Part shown: positions 1 to 7,488 of the stretch, one piece after another
Numbering within the stretch: the first letter of the stretch is position 1
Layout of the letters: each line of letters begins with the position of its first letter
DNA from: Candidatus Sodaliphilus limicaballi
Lineage (GTDB): Bacteria; Bacteroidota; Bacteroidia; Bacteroidales; Muribaculaceae
Assembly: GCA_018065815.1 (NCBI GenBank)
Contig: JAGHSP010000207.1
Span: 1 to 17,552, forward strand
DNA length: 17,552 nt
Reading direction: 5' to 3'
Position numbers and translations under genes: made by a program
The notes under the pieces: model-generated
Told to the model about the DNA's origin: nothing
What the model saw: only the letters and a program-made list of their open reading frames with translations
Databases searched by the model: none

Positions 1-85
1 TAATTTCTTTCAGTTATTATTAAATCAGTGTTATCAGTGAGATCTGCGCGGGGATATTACCCAAAATACCATTGTTGAATAGTTA

Positions 86-132
86 CGTCTGCAAGACGCT
101 AATGAAAAACATAGTTTTATTCGGTAGCGTCT
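86..132. other. Overlapping inverted repeats just after the flippase gene
   Basis: Bases 86-98 form a perfect 5-bp stem (CGTCT/AGACG) with a GCA loop. The right arm also belongs to a second perfect 8-bp inverted repeat, AGACGCTA (94-101) with TAGCGTCT (125-132), whose 23-nt interior can itself fold as AAAAC-ATA-GTTTT (106-118). The two outer hairpins exclude each other. The second runs into the flippase stop codon (131-133). No U-rich tail follows on the minus strand, so a classical terminator is not clear. Bases 1-85 show no gene or other signal that I can support. Confidence 0.35.
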
Positions 133-1558
133 ATCTCCTTAACAGTTTGGATTTGACTTTCCCTATCACATTGTCGCGCAAATCCTTTGAAATAAATAGA
201 CTGGCTACCGATCCTACTAGTATTGCTACCTCTATGTAGATATTAGTGTCGACCACACACGGTATGGCCCCAATTAATATAAGCAGCAAGGGTATCGTTG
301 AGATTTTGTAGAACTGGACGCTGATGTATTTTCTCACATCAATCCATCGGCATGCGATAAGTATAATATAGGTTATCGCATAAGAGAGTATCACGCCATT
401 TACTCCGAGAGGCTTGATGAACAAATAGTTCAAAACGACATTAATAATAGGAGCGGCTATGACTGTGGGGAGTAAACGGTGAGTGTTTTTCTCGCATTGA
501 TATATGATTTCAAAATACCCTGCCAATGCGAAGAACATGGTTGAAACGCACAACGGATAAAGGTATTTGATGCAATCAATATAGTTGTCATTGAGCATAT
601 AAGGGAATATGAGCTTGGCCGTGAATGTATATAGCAAGATTACTAATGCAAATGAGAAAATGTATCCATTGAAAATCTTCGAGAAAAATAGGTTTCGGTC
701 TTTGCTATTATATTGTTGGATAGCATTTTCTTGCCATGTCTGCTGGAATATTATAGCAATCGTTTGTGCCACTGTTGCCAGTCGGCTTGCGACGCCATAT
801 ATGCCGCTATCATGAAGGCCTATGTACTCTGTGATGAAATATCTGTTGCTGAATCCAATAAACCACCAGCAGATGCAAGCAGGTAGCAATGGAATTGAGA
901 ATTTCAAGATTTCTCGCCTCAGCTCCTTGTAGTCGCACAACTTTGGATTAAAGTATTTTTTTAGTGCTTTTTCTTTGATCTCAACGGCTACTGTCGCTAT
1001 AATTCGAGCCAGTATGTTTGCAATGAAAATACCTTCAACTCCCATTGAAAGGAATTTGATTAACACAACACTGAGTATTGCAATGGCAAATGACGCTATC
1101 AAACTCATTGCAATGAAACTGCGGTTGTTGCCCAATCCTCTCACCGTTTGTGCATATACGTCGTAGAACGACATGACAATAAGCAGTGTGATTGTATAGC
1201 CCAAATAGTTAAACGGATGTATGAAATAAACGCCTATTGCTATCAGTGTCGTTATCAATGAAGTCTGTAACAGTGTTTTGTTAACCAGCGTCACAATGTT
1301 TGTGCGCTTGATAGTGTCTTGCGTCTCGAGCAGAAACCTAAACGCACCGTCGCGCAGCTGGAGTGTGACGATGGGCATAAGCACAAAACATGCTGTAAGG
1401 CACAAGTCATAGTAACCATATTCGGCGGGGTCGTTTATGTAATGGGTATAAAAAGGTAAAAGCAGGAATGTCATCAGCTTTGAACCGATGACTCCTATTG
1501 AATAGACCAGGAAATCCTTGGCCATTTTTTTGCTTCTTGTTGTTTTTGTTTCGCTCAT
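131..1558 (-). CDS. Polysaccharide/oligosaccharide flippase, Wzx/PST type (MOP superfamily)
   Basis: A 475-residue, very hydrophobic protein that probably moves an undecaprenyl- or lipid-linked saccharide across the inner membrane. Seen: a short basic cytoplasmic N-terminus (residues 1-12), then a first helix and the PFYTHYINDPAEYGYYDL segment typical of the Polysacc_synt family. By eye there are about 12-14 membrane segments in all, with a loop region near residues 205-225, and the protein ends in basic residues (KSKLLRR). The length fits Wzx/RfbX-like proteins (about 420-500). It starts 12 bp after the rodA stop and is on the same strand, so it is probably co-transcribed with the elongasome genes. 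The substrate cannot be read from the sequence: O-antigen or exopolysaccharide units are the default, and lipid II (a MurJ-like role) is possible only by context. The family call is secure; the specific role is inference. Confidence 0.85.
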   Translation of the reverse strand: MSETKTTRSKKMAKDFLVYSIGVIGSKLMTFLLLPFYTHYINDPAEYGYYDLCLTACFVLMPIVTLQLRDGAFRFLLETQDTIKRTNIVTLVNKTLLQTSLITTLIAIGVYFIHPFNYLGYTITLLIVMSFYDVYAQTVRGLGNNRSFIAMSLIASFAIAILSVVLIKFLSMGVEGIFIANILARIIATVAVEIKEKALKKYFNPKLCDYKELRREILKFSIPLLPACICWWFIGFSNRYFITEYIGLHDSGIYGVASRLATVAQTIAIIFQQTWQENAIQQYNSKDRNLFFSKIFNGYIFSFALVILLYTFTAKLIFPYMLNDNYIDCIKYLYPLCVSTMFFALAGYFEIIYQCEKNTHRLLPTVIAAPIINVVLNYLFIKPLGVNGVILSYAITYIILIACRWIDVRKYISVQFYKISTIPLLLILIGAIPCVVDTNIYIEVAILVGSVASLFISKDLRDNVIGKVKSKLLRR

Positions 1559-1570
1559 TGCTTTATCAGT

Positions 1571-3040
1571 TTACCATGAACCATAGGCCTTGCGGTCGGC
1601 ATCGATGCGCAGCAGGATGAACAGCAGTGCCGTGAATCCCCACAACGATGAACCTCCATAGGAGAAGAAGGGTAACGGGATGCCTATGACTGGGCATAGT
1701 CCTATTACCATGCCTATGTTCACTGCAAGATGGAATATGAAATAGGATGCCACGCAGTAGGCATACACTCGGCCAAAGGCTGTGTGCTGCCGCTCGGCTA
1801 TGCCTATGATGCGATAGATAAGTGCAACAAAAGCTAGCACAACAGCTGTTGTGCCCACAAACCCTGCCTCTTCGCCTATGGTGCAGAAGATGAAGTCGGT
1901 GTGCTGCTCTGGCACATATTTTAGTTTGGTTTGGGTTCCATTGAGGTAGCCTTTACCCCACATACCGCCTGAACCAATGGCTATCTTGCTCTGGTTCACG
2001 TTGTAACCTACGCCGCGGGGGTCCTCGGCTATGCCTAGCGTCACCTTGATGCGGTTTTGCTGGTGTGGTTGCAAGATGTTGTTAAACGCAAAGTCAACCA
2101 TGAAGATAAAGCTCACCGAGATACCCACAAATGCTATGGTGACGAGAATCTTGCGCATGTCGTCATGAAACATTCCATAGAGCAAGTAGAGTATGGTTGC
2201 GGTGATCATGGTGAAGAAATAGAGATAGCCGTTCACCTCGATGCCAAACCATGCCAGTGTGCCCACAATGAGTGCGCTTGCTGCATAGGCTAGTGTTACA
2301 TTGCGGGTGAGCGTGAATGATTTCACAAAGATTGCCAGCATTACCACTGTGAGCACCATGATGATGACAAATGCTATGAAAATGCCTAACGGAATGCCCA
2401 TGAATATCACTGCGGCAAACTTGAGCACAACCACAAAATAAGTGATGGCACACAGTGCAGCAAAGAGCACGAATCCACTCATGCCTTCGCGGTAGAGAAC
2501 GAAGATGAGCGAGGTATAGACTAGGGCCGAACCCGTCTCGCGTTCCAGGATAATCGATAGGATAGGGGTGATGATAATTGCTGCCGCTATTGCATAGTTG
2601 CGCCATGAATTGAGCGCAAATCCATAAGTGTCAAATAGTTTGGCAAGGGCAAGGGCAGTGGCAAACTTGGCAAACTCGGCAGGCTGTATGCTATTAGAAC
2701 CTATCTTGATCCATGATCTAGAACCCTGGATATCGGGGGCAATGAATATTGTGACAATGAGCACAATGATCATGACTCCGTAAATAGGGTAGGCATAGGC
2801 TTCATATATGCGTCGGTCAAGCAACAGCAGCACCAAGCCGATGACTAGCGACAGGCCTGCCCATATAATCTGCTTGCCAGAGAAGTTGGACCAGTCGATG
2901 AGAATGCCCGTCTCGATGTTGTGTGACGCCGACATGATCGTGACTATGCCGGCTACGACCATGACCAGGTATATTATTATCGTCAACCAGTCAACCGACT
3001 TGATCAACGATGTATTCTCGTTGTCATTCCTTAGTTCCAT
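1571..3040 (-). CDS. rodA: Rod-shape peptidoglycan glycosyltransferase RodA (SEDS family)
   Basis: 489 residues from the ATG at 3040. RodA polymerises lipid II into glycan strands together with PBP2 in the inner membrane. Seen: QPAEFAKFA (119-127), LERETGSALV (165-174), the SEDS core SKIAIGSGG..GKGYLNGTQT (351-371), PEQHTDFIF with the probable catalytic Asp382, and PLPFFSYGGSS (456-466). A longer frame opens at 3124, but its first 28 residues lie in mrdA DNA and are basic and Pro/Lys-rich. The ATG at 3040 puts the usual short N-terminus before the first helix and overlaps the mrdA stop by 17 bp. Odd: about 140 mostly hydrophobic residues separate YREGM (183) from QPHQQNRIKV (324), where E. 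coli RodA (370 aa) has roughly 40. That suggests extra membrane segments, probably a lineage trait of Bacteroidales. Confidence 0.93.
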   Translation of the reverse strand: MELRNDNENTSLIKSVDWLTIIIYLVMVVAGIVTIMSASHNIETGILIDWSNFSGKQIIWAGLSLVIGLVLLLLDRRIYEAYAYPIYGVMIIVLIVTIFIAPDIQGSRSWIKIGSNSIQPAEFAKFATALALAKLFDTYGFALNSWRNYAIAAAIIITPILSIILERETGSALVYTSLIFVLYREGMSGFVLFAALCAITYFVVVLKFAAVIFMGIPLGIFIAFVIIMVLTVVMLAIFVKSFTLTRNVTLAYAASALIVGTLAWFGIEVNGYLYFFTMITATILYLLYGMFHDDMRKILVTIAFVGISVSFIFMVDFAFNNILQPHQQNRIKVTLGIAEDPRGVGYNVNQSKIAIGSGGMWGKGYLNGTQTKLKYVPEQHTDFIFCTIGEEAGFVGTTAVVLAFVALIYRIIGIAERQHTAFGRVYAYCVASYFIFHLAVNIGMVIGLCPVIGIPLPFFSYGGSSLWGFTALLFILLRIDADRKAYGSW

Positions 3041-4961
3041 CGTTACTTGGATTAGGTGTTTCAGTTGTTTTTTCCTCGGCGGGCTTGGCTTTTTCTTTCT
3101 GCTTCGCGCCGGGACGTCCTGCACCGTAAGCCTTGGTGCTGAAGATTGAAGTATTGCTCATCGATGATGCCAGGCTCTCGCGGGTGAGTTTGCCTGAAAG
3201 GTATTTCTCAATCATGAGTGTGCCGATGGGCACGCCGAATGTTGCACCGAAGCCACCGTTCTCTACATATACTGCCACAGCAATCTTAGGGTCGTTCATC
3301 GGAGCAAATCCCATAAATGCCGAGTGGTCACGTCCGTGTGGGTTCTGTGCAGTACCGGTCTTGCCGCAGATGTCAAGTCCGGGCACATTACCCGAGCGGC
3401 TGGTACCGCCGGTGATTGACATGCGCATGCCTTCTACTGCGTGCTCGAAGTATTCCTTGTTGATGCGTGTCTCGTGACGTTCGATGTTCTTTTTGAGCAC
3501 ACCCACGCCCGCAATCTTGCGCACCACGTGAGGTGTGATGTAGTAGCCGCGATTGGCAATGCAGGCGCTCATGTTGGCAATTTGTAGCGGTGTGGCTAGG
3601 ATTTCGCCCTGGCCTATGGCGTCGCTGATGATGGAGTTTGCTACCCATTTGCCCTCGCCCAGATTTTTGTCATAGTAGGCGCTGTTAGGGATGAAACCAC
3701 GGTTTTCCCCGGGTATGTCGATGTTGAGTTTGTAGCCATATCCGAAATCCACCATGTAGTTTTTCCACACCTCAAAAGCCTTTGACGTGCTGCCATATTT
3801 CTTGCGGTTGTCGAGCATGTGCTTGAGTCCCCAGCAGAAGTAGCCATTGCATGACGTCTGGATGGCAGGTTTCAACGTGATGGGAGACCCATGGCCGTGG
3901 CAGCCCACTCTGAGGCCGCCGCTGATGAATCCGCGGTGGCAGGGATAGGCAGTGCTCAGGTTGATGACTTGTTCCTGCTCGAAGATGAGGCCTTGTGACA
4001 GCTTGAATGTCGATCCGGGAGGATAGGCACCTTGTATCGATCGGTCGAAGAGGGGCTTGAAGTTGTCGGTCCACAGGGCTGTGTAGTTCTTGCCGCGGTC
4101 GCGGCCGGCAAGCAATGCGGGGTCATAGCTGGGACTAGTCACGAGCGCCAGTATCTCGCCGGTCTTGGGCTCGATGCACACGATTGCGCCTATCTTGCCT
4201 CGCATCAGTTCTTCGCCGAACTGCTGTAGCTCGATGTCGATGGTCAGGTTCAGGTCATTGCCCGCTACCGGCTCCACGTCGTTGGCGCCATTGTTGTAGT
4301 GACCTTGTATCTTGCCCAGGGCGTCTCTGATGAGCACTTCCTTGCCTTTCACGCCACGCAGGTATTTCTCGTAACTCTTTTCAATGCCCATGTCGCCGGT
4401 ATAGTCGCCGGCACGGTAGTAGTTGTCTTTCTTTATTTCTTCTTCTTTGACCTCACGCAAGCATCCCAGCACATTGGCGGCGGCGTGATAGTTATATTGC
4501 CTCAAAATGCGCTGGGCGATGAAGAATCCCGGGAAACGGTACAGTTTTTCCTGGATGCGTCCGTAGTCCTCGGGGGTGAGTTGGCTCATGAAGGTCTGCT
4601 GTATGTAAGCGCTATAATTGGGGTTCTTGCGCATGTCTTCCATGCGCTTCTCGAAATCCTCTCGTGTGATGCGCAGCGTGTTGCAAAACTCCAGCGTGTC
4701 GAGGTTGTGCACGTCACGGGGTATCATCACGAGGTCATAAGCCGGTTCATTATAGACGATGAGCCTGCCCTTGCGGTCGTAGATGAGGCCGCGCGACGGG
4801 TAGGTGATTTTTTCGATAAACGCATTGTTGTCGGCATTTTCCTTATACTGCTCGTTGCCCAGTTGCAACACGTACAACTGGAAAATGTATATGATCACGA
4901 GCACGGTGATGAAACCGCCTATGACATATTTGCGTTTCTCTAGATTATAGTTTTTTCTCAC
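3024..4961 (-). CDS. mrdA: Penicillin-binding protein 2, elongasome transpeptidase
   Basis: 645 residues; a monofunctional class B PBP that crosslinks new peptidoglycan during lateral growth, working with RodA. Seen: one N-terminal helix (about 12-33), the PSRGLIYDRKGR pedestal motif (55-66), then the transpeptidase motifs in order: STFK with nucleophile Ser317, SCN (370-372) and KTGT (534-537). The C-terminal 35 residues are a Lys/Glu/Pro-rich low-complexity tail. The start is GTG (4959-4961), overlapping mreD by 17 bp; it gives the usual short cytoplasmic N-terminus MRKNYNLEKRKYV. A Cys/His cluster (C341, C354, H355, H357, C371) lies beside the active site and could bind a metal; see findings. 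The family assignment is secure. Confidence 0.95.
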   Translation of the reverse strand: MRKNYNLEKRKYVIGGFITVLVIIYIFQLYVLQLGNEQYKENADNNAFIEKITYPSRGLIYDRKGRLIVYNEPAYDLVMIPRDVHNLDTLEFCNTLRITREDFEKRMEDMRKNPNYSAYIQQTFMSQLTPEDYGRIQEKLYRFPGFFIAQRILRQYNYHAAANVLGCLREVKEEEIKKDNYYRAGDYTGDMGIEKSYEKYLRGVKGKEVLIRDALGKIQGHYNNGANDVEPVAGNDLNLTIDIELQQFGEELMRGKIGAIVCIEPKTGEILALVTSPSYDPALLAGRDRGKNYTALWTDNFKPLFDRSIQGAYPPGSTFKLSQGLIFEQEQVINLSTAYPCHRGFISGGLRVGCHGHGSPITLKPAIQTSCNGYFCWGLKHMLDNRKKYGSTSKAFEVWKNYMVDFGYGYKLNIDIPGENRGFIPNSAYYDKNLGEGKWVANSIISDAIGQGEILATPLQIANMSACIANRGYYITPHVVRKIAGVGVLKKNIERHETRINKEYFEHAVEGMRMSITGGTSRSGNVPGLDICGKTGTAQNPHGRDHSAFMGFAPMNDPKIAVAVYVENGGFGATFGVPIGTLMIEKYLSGKLTRESLASSMSNTSIFSTKAYGAGRPGAKQKEKAKPAEEKTTETPNPSNDGTKE

Positions 4962-5463
4962 GACGTGTACTTACTAAACTATCTATACCTAAAAGCAACA
5001 GTATGGAAAGCACGCTACTGGCTCCTATGCGTTCTACTGTGAGTAGTAAGTCATTGAGCGTGAACGCTTGGATGAAAAACAGTATTGTGCAGTAGATAAG
5101 CGCCATTGTTGATACATACTTGAAGTAGCATGTAAATCCCATCGAGTCGATCGAAGGCAATGGCGAGTTCATCTCGTCCTCGCGGGTGATGTAGAGGTTG
5201 ATTACCGGCAGGCGCAATGCAGCAGTCAGCGTGCATGCCATTGCGTGCATGCCGGAAGTGTTGCCAAAGATATCTATTATCAGGCCCATTGCAAATGCCA
5301 GGCTGAACAGCAGTGCCTTGTGCATGTTGACAGGAAACCTGAAAAGCAGGTAAATGAAGATGATGGGTGTGGCAACATCAAACAATATCACCTTGTTGCA
5401 CACCACTTGCAGCAGGGTGAGCACGACAAATAGTATTGCGAATTGAATGATTGATTTGTTCAT
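4945..5463 (-). CDS. mreD: Rod shape-determining membrane protein MreD
   Basis: 172 residues, almost entirely membrane-embedded, with about five to six hydrophobic segments by eye (near 5-22, 31-43, 48-67, 75-90, 112-134 and 139-163) and a basic C-terminus (TRREKKL). MreD sequences diverge strongly, so the call rests on size, hydropathy and position: it lies directly after mreC (no gap) and overlaps mrdA. The product links MreC/MreB filaments to the peptidoglycan synthases in the inner membrane. Nothing looks broken. Confidence 0.88.
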   Translation of the reverse strand: MNKSIIQFAILFVVLTLLQVVCNKVILFDVATPIIFIYLLFRFPVNMHKALLFSLAFAMGLIIDIFGNTSGMHAMACTLTAALRLPVINLYITREDEMNSPLPSIDSMGFTCYFKYVSTMALIYCTILFFIQAFTLNDLLLTVERIGASSVLSILLLLGIDSLVSTRREKKL

Positions 5464-6321
5464 TTATTTCTTCTTGCCTTCCTGTTGTTGTAAACTTTTC
5501 TCTTCAAGCTCTTTGAGTTCGTCACGCATGTTGTTGGAAATCACACGCACGGTGCTCAACTGGCTGAAGTTGGTAGTCAGTTTCACCTTGAGTGAGATGA
5601 AGCTGTTTTTAGCCGAACTTGCTTTGCTTGCCACGGTGCCCACAATCACGCCCTCGGGGAATACTGCAGAGTAACCCGTGGTGATGATGGTGTCGCCTTG
5701 TGCAAATTTCACCTGCTTGGGCAACTGCTCGAGCATTGCATACTCGGGGCTCACGCCATCCCACACGAGGTTGCCGTGGTACTCGCTGTTTTTGAGTTTG
5801 CACGACAGCACCATGTTGGGGTTGAGCAGCGAAATGATACGCGCCGAGTGGGGGCCGGTAACCTCTACCATGCCCACAATACCGTTTTGATCCACCACGC
5901 CCATCTCCGGTTTCACTCCGTCGAGTTCGCCGCGGTTGATGGTGATGTAGTTGTTAGGCTGCGAGATGCTGTTGCTTATCACATGCGACACGATAAACTT
6001 GTACTGGTTCAGTCGGGGCTGTATTGCAGTGTCGGGCAGCAGCAGTTTATATTCGTTGATCTCGTCACGCAGTTTCACGACTTCCATCTCGAGCAAGGCA
6101 TTGCGTTCTTGCAAGTCCTCGTTGATGTCTTTCAGGTGCACGTAGTTAGTCACAGAGCTGATGCCCTCATACACGGTCGCGCTCACAGAGTTGGCCGATG
6201 TGAGATAGACGCTCTGCTGGTAGGGGTTGTTGTTCACGAGCATCATCAGGCTCATTATCACATAGACGATAAAAATGAACCACGGATAGTGCTTGGTTAT
6301 GAATTCTAGTAGATGTTTCAT
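5464..6321 (-). CDS. mreC: Rod shape-determining protein MreC
   Basis: 285 residues. Seen: a short cytoplasmic stretch, one transmembrane helix (about 12-30), a periplasmic coiled coil (about 62-95, LKDINEDLQERNALLEMEVV), then the two beta-barrel halves of MreC with NNYITINRGELDGVKPEMGV, GIVGMVEVTG and the late DTIITTGYSAVFPEGVIVGTV segment. The C-terminal 20 residues are charged and Gln/Lys-rich (EKSLQQQEGKKK). MreC is the periplasmic scaffold that activates PBP2-RodA. Its stop codon abuts the mreD start, which implies translational coupling. Length and layout are normal for the family. Confidence 0.94.
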   Translation of the reverse strand: MKHLLEFITKHYPWFIFIVYVIMSLMMLVNNNPYQQSVYLTSANSVSATVYEGISSVTNYVHLKDINEDLQERNALLEMEVVKLRDEINEYKLLLPDTAIQPRLNQYKFIVSHVISNSISQPNNYITINRGELDGVKPEMGVVDQNGIVGMVEVTGPHSARIISLLNPNMVLSCKLKNSEYHGNLVWDGVSPEYAMLEQLPKQVKFAQGDTIITTGYSAVFPEGVIVGTVASKASSAKNSFISLKVKLTTNFSQLSTVRVISNNMRDELKELEEKSLQQQEGKKK

Positions 6322-6368
6322 TTAACGGACCTCTTGATGTGTCACCTTTATATCACACAGCAGTTATC

Positions 6369-6405
6369 GTGCTAGATTTTATGGCTAGCAACGACAACTG
6401 CGTTG
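6369..6405. other. Two small adjacent inverted repeats in the mreB-mreC gap
   Basis: TGCTAG (6370-6375) pairs with CTAGCA (6385-6390), and CAACG (6389-6393) pairs with CGTTG (6401-6405). The two stems share the bases at 6389-6390, so they compete slightly. There is no U-tract on the minus strand, so I do not call a terminator. A role in setting the MreB:MreC ratio is only a guess. Confidence 0.2.
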
Positions 6406-6429
6406 TGTAAGTCGTTTGTGCTTAATGTT

Positions 6430-7443
6430 TTATCGCTTCAAGAACTTGAAGTGCTTGATATTCTTCAGTGCGATGCCTGTTCCCTTAGCCACAGCATGCA
6501 GGGGATCATCGGCCACATGGAACTGAATGCCTATCTTGTCGGTCAAGCGTTTGTCAAGTCCGCGCAGCAGGGCGCCGCCGCCCGAGAGATACACACCGTT
6601 CTTCACGATGTCGGCGTAGAGCTCCGGAGGTGTTTGCTCGAGGGCGCTGAGCACAGCAGCCTCAATCTTTGATATTGATTTCTCAAGGCAGTGGCTGATT
6701 TCCTGATAGGTCACTGGCACTTCCATCGGGAGAGCTGTCATCTGGTTAGGACCGTGCACGATATACTCCTCGGGGGGATTGGCCAGCTCGGTGAGGGCGC
6801 TGCCCACGTTGATCTTGATGAGTTCGGCAGTGCGTTCGCCCACTTTCACGTTGTGCACGCGGCGCATGTGCTCAATGATATCTTCGGTCAAGTCATCGCC
6901 TGCGATGCGAATGCTCTTGTTGCTCACGATACCGCCCAGTGAGATGACTGCGATCTCGGTTGTACCGCCGCCTATATCGACAATCATGTTGCCCTCGGGT
7001 GCAAGGACGTCAAGACCTATACCCAGTGCGGCTGCCATAGGCTCGTAGATCATGTAAACCTCGCGTCCGCCTGCGTGCTCGCTAGAGTCGCGCACGGCAC
7101 GTATCTCAACCTCGGTAGAACCAGAGGGGATACACACCACCATCTTGAAACTGTTAGAGAACCAGCGGTTCTTGGCGCTCAGTTTCTTGATGAGGCCGCG
7201 CATCATCAGCTCGGCAGCTGCAAAGTCGCCGATCACACCGTCACGCAAGGGGCGCACTGTGCGGATTCCTTCGTGCACCTTGCCACGCATTTCGCGTGCC
7301 TTTTCGCCCACGGCCACGAGTTTGTTGGTCTTTGTGTCAAGCGCTACCACTGAGGGTTCGTCGATGACTATCTTGTTGTTGTGGATAATGATAGTGTTGG
7401 CTGTTCCTAAGTCAATCGCTATATCCTGCGAGAAAAGTCCCAT
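6430..7443 (-). CDS. mreB: Actin-like cell-shape protein MreB
   Basis: 337 residues. MreB forms ATP-dependent membrane-bound filaments that steer cell-wall synthesis. Seen: amphipathic N-terminus MGLFSQ, phosphate-1 motif IDLGTANT (10-17), PLRDGVIGDF (65-74), CIPSG (104-108), YEPMAAALG with Glu134, phosphate-2 motif DIGGGTTE (156-163) and the adenosine-site motif LSGGGALLRGL (286-296). Length matches the family (about 335-347). It lies 45 bp after purH and is followed by a 108-bp gap before mreC, the largest gap in this run. That gap holds two small hairpins but no clear promoter. Confidence 0.97.
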   Translation of the reverse strand: MGLFSQDIAIDLGTANTIIIHNNKIVIDEPSVVALDTKTNKLVAVGEKAREMRGKVHEGIRTVRPLRDGVIGDFAAAELMMRGLIKKLSAKNRWFSNSFKMVVCIPSGSTEVEIRAVRDSSEHAGGREVYMIYEPMAAALGIGLDVLAPEGNMIVDIGGGTTEIAVISLGGIVSNKSIRIAGDDLTEDIIEHMRRVHNVKVGERTAELIKINVGSALTELANPPEEYIVHGPNQMTALPMEVPVTYQEISHCLEKSISKIEAAVLSALEQTPPELYADIVKNGVYLSGGGALLRGLDKRLTDKIGIQFHVADDPLHAVAKGTGIALKNIKHFKFLKR

Positions 7444-7488
7444 AATTCTTTATTCTGTTTTATATTTATATTCGTTGTTAATTTTTTA

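Noticed and set aside
3041..3124. N-terminal extension of RodA (28 residues)
   Set aside because: It lies wholly inside mrdA, is basic and Pro-rich, and precedes a start at 3040 that gives a normal RodA N-terminus.
4299..4943. A long plus-strand open frame (214 codons) opposite mrdA, and similar ones opposite mreC and purH
   Set aside because: They are antisense shadows of well-supported genes with conserved catalytic motifs on the minus strand.
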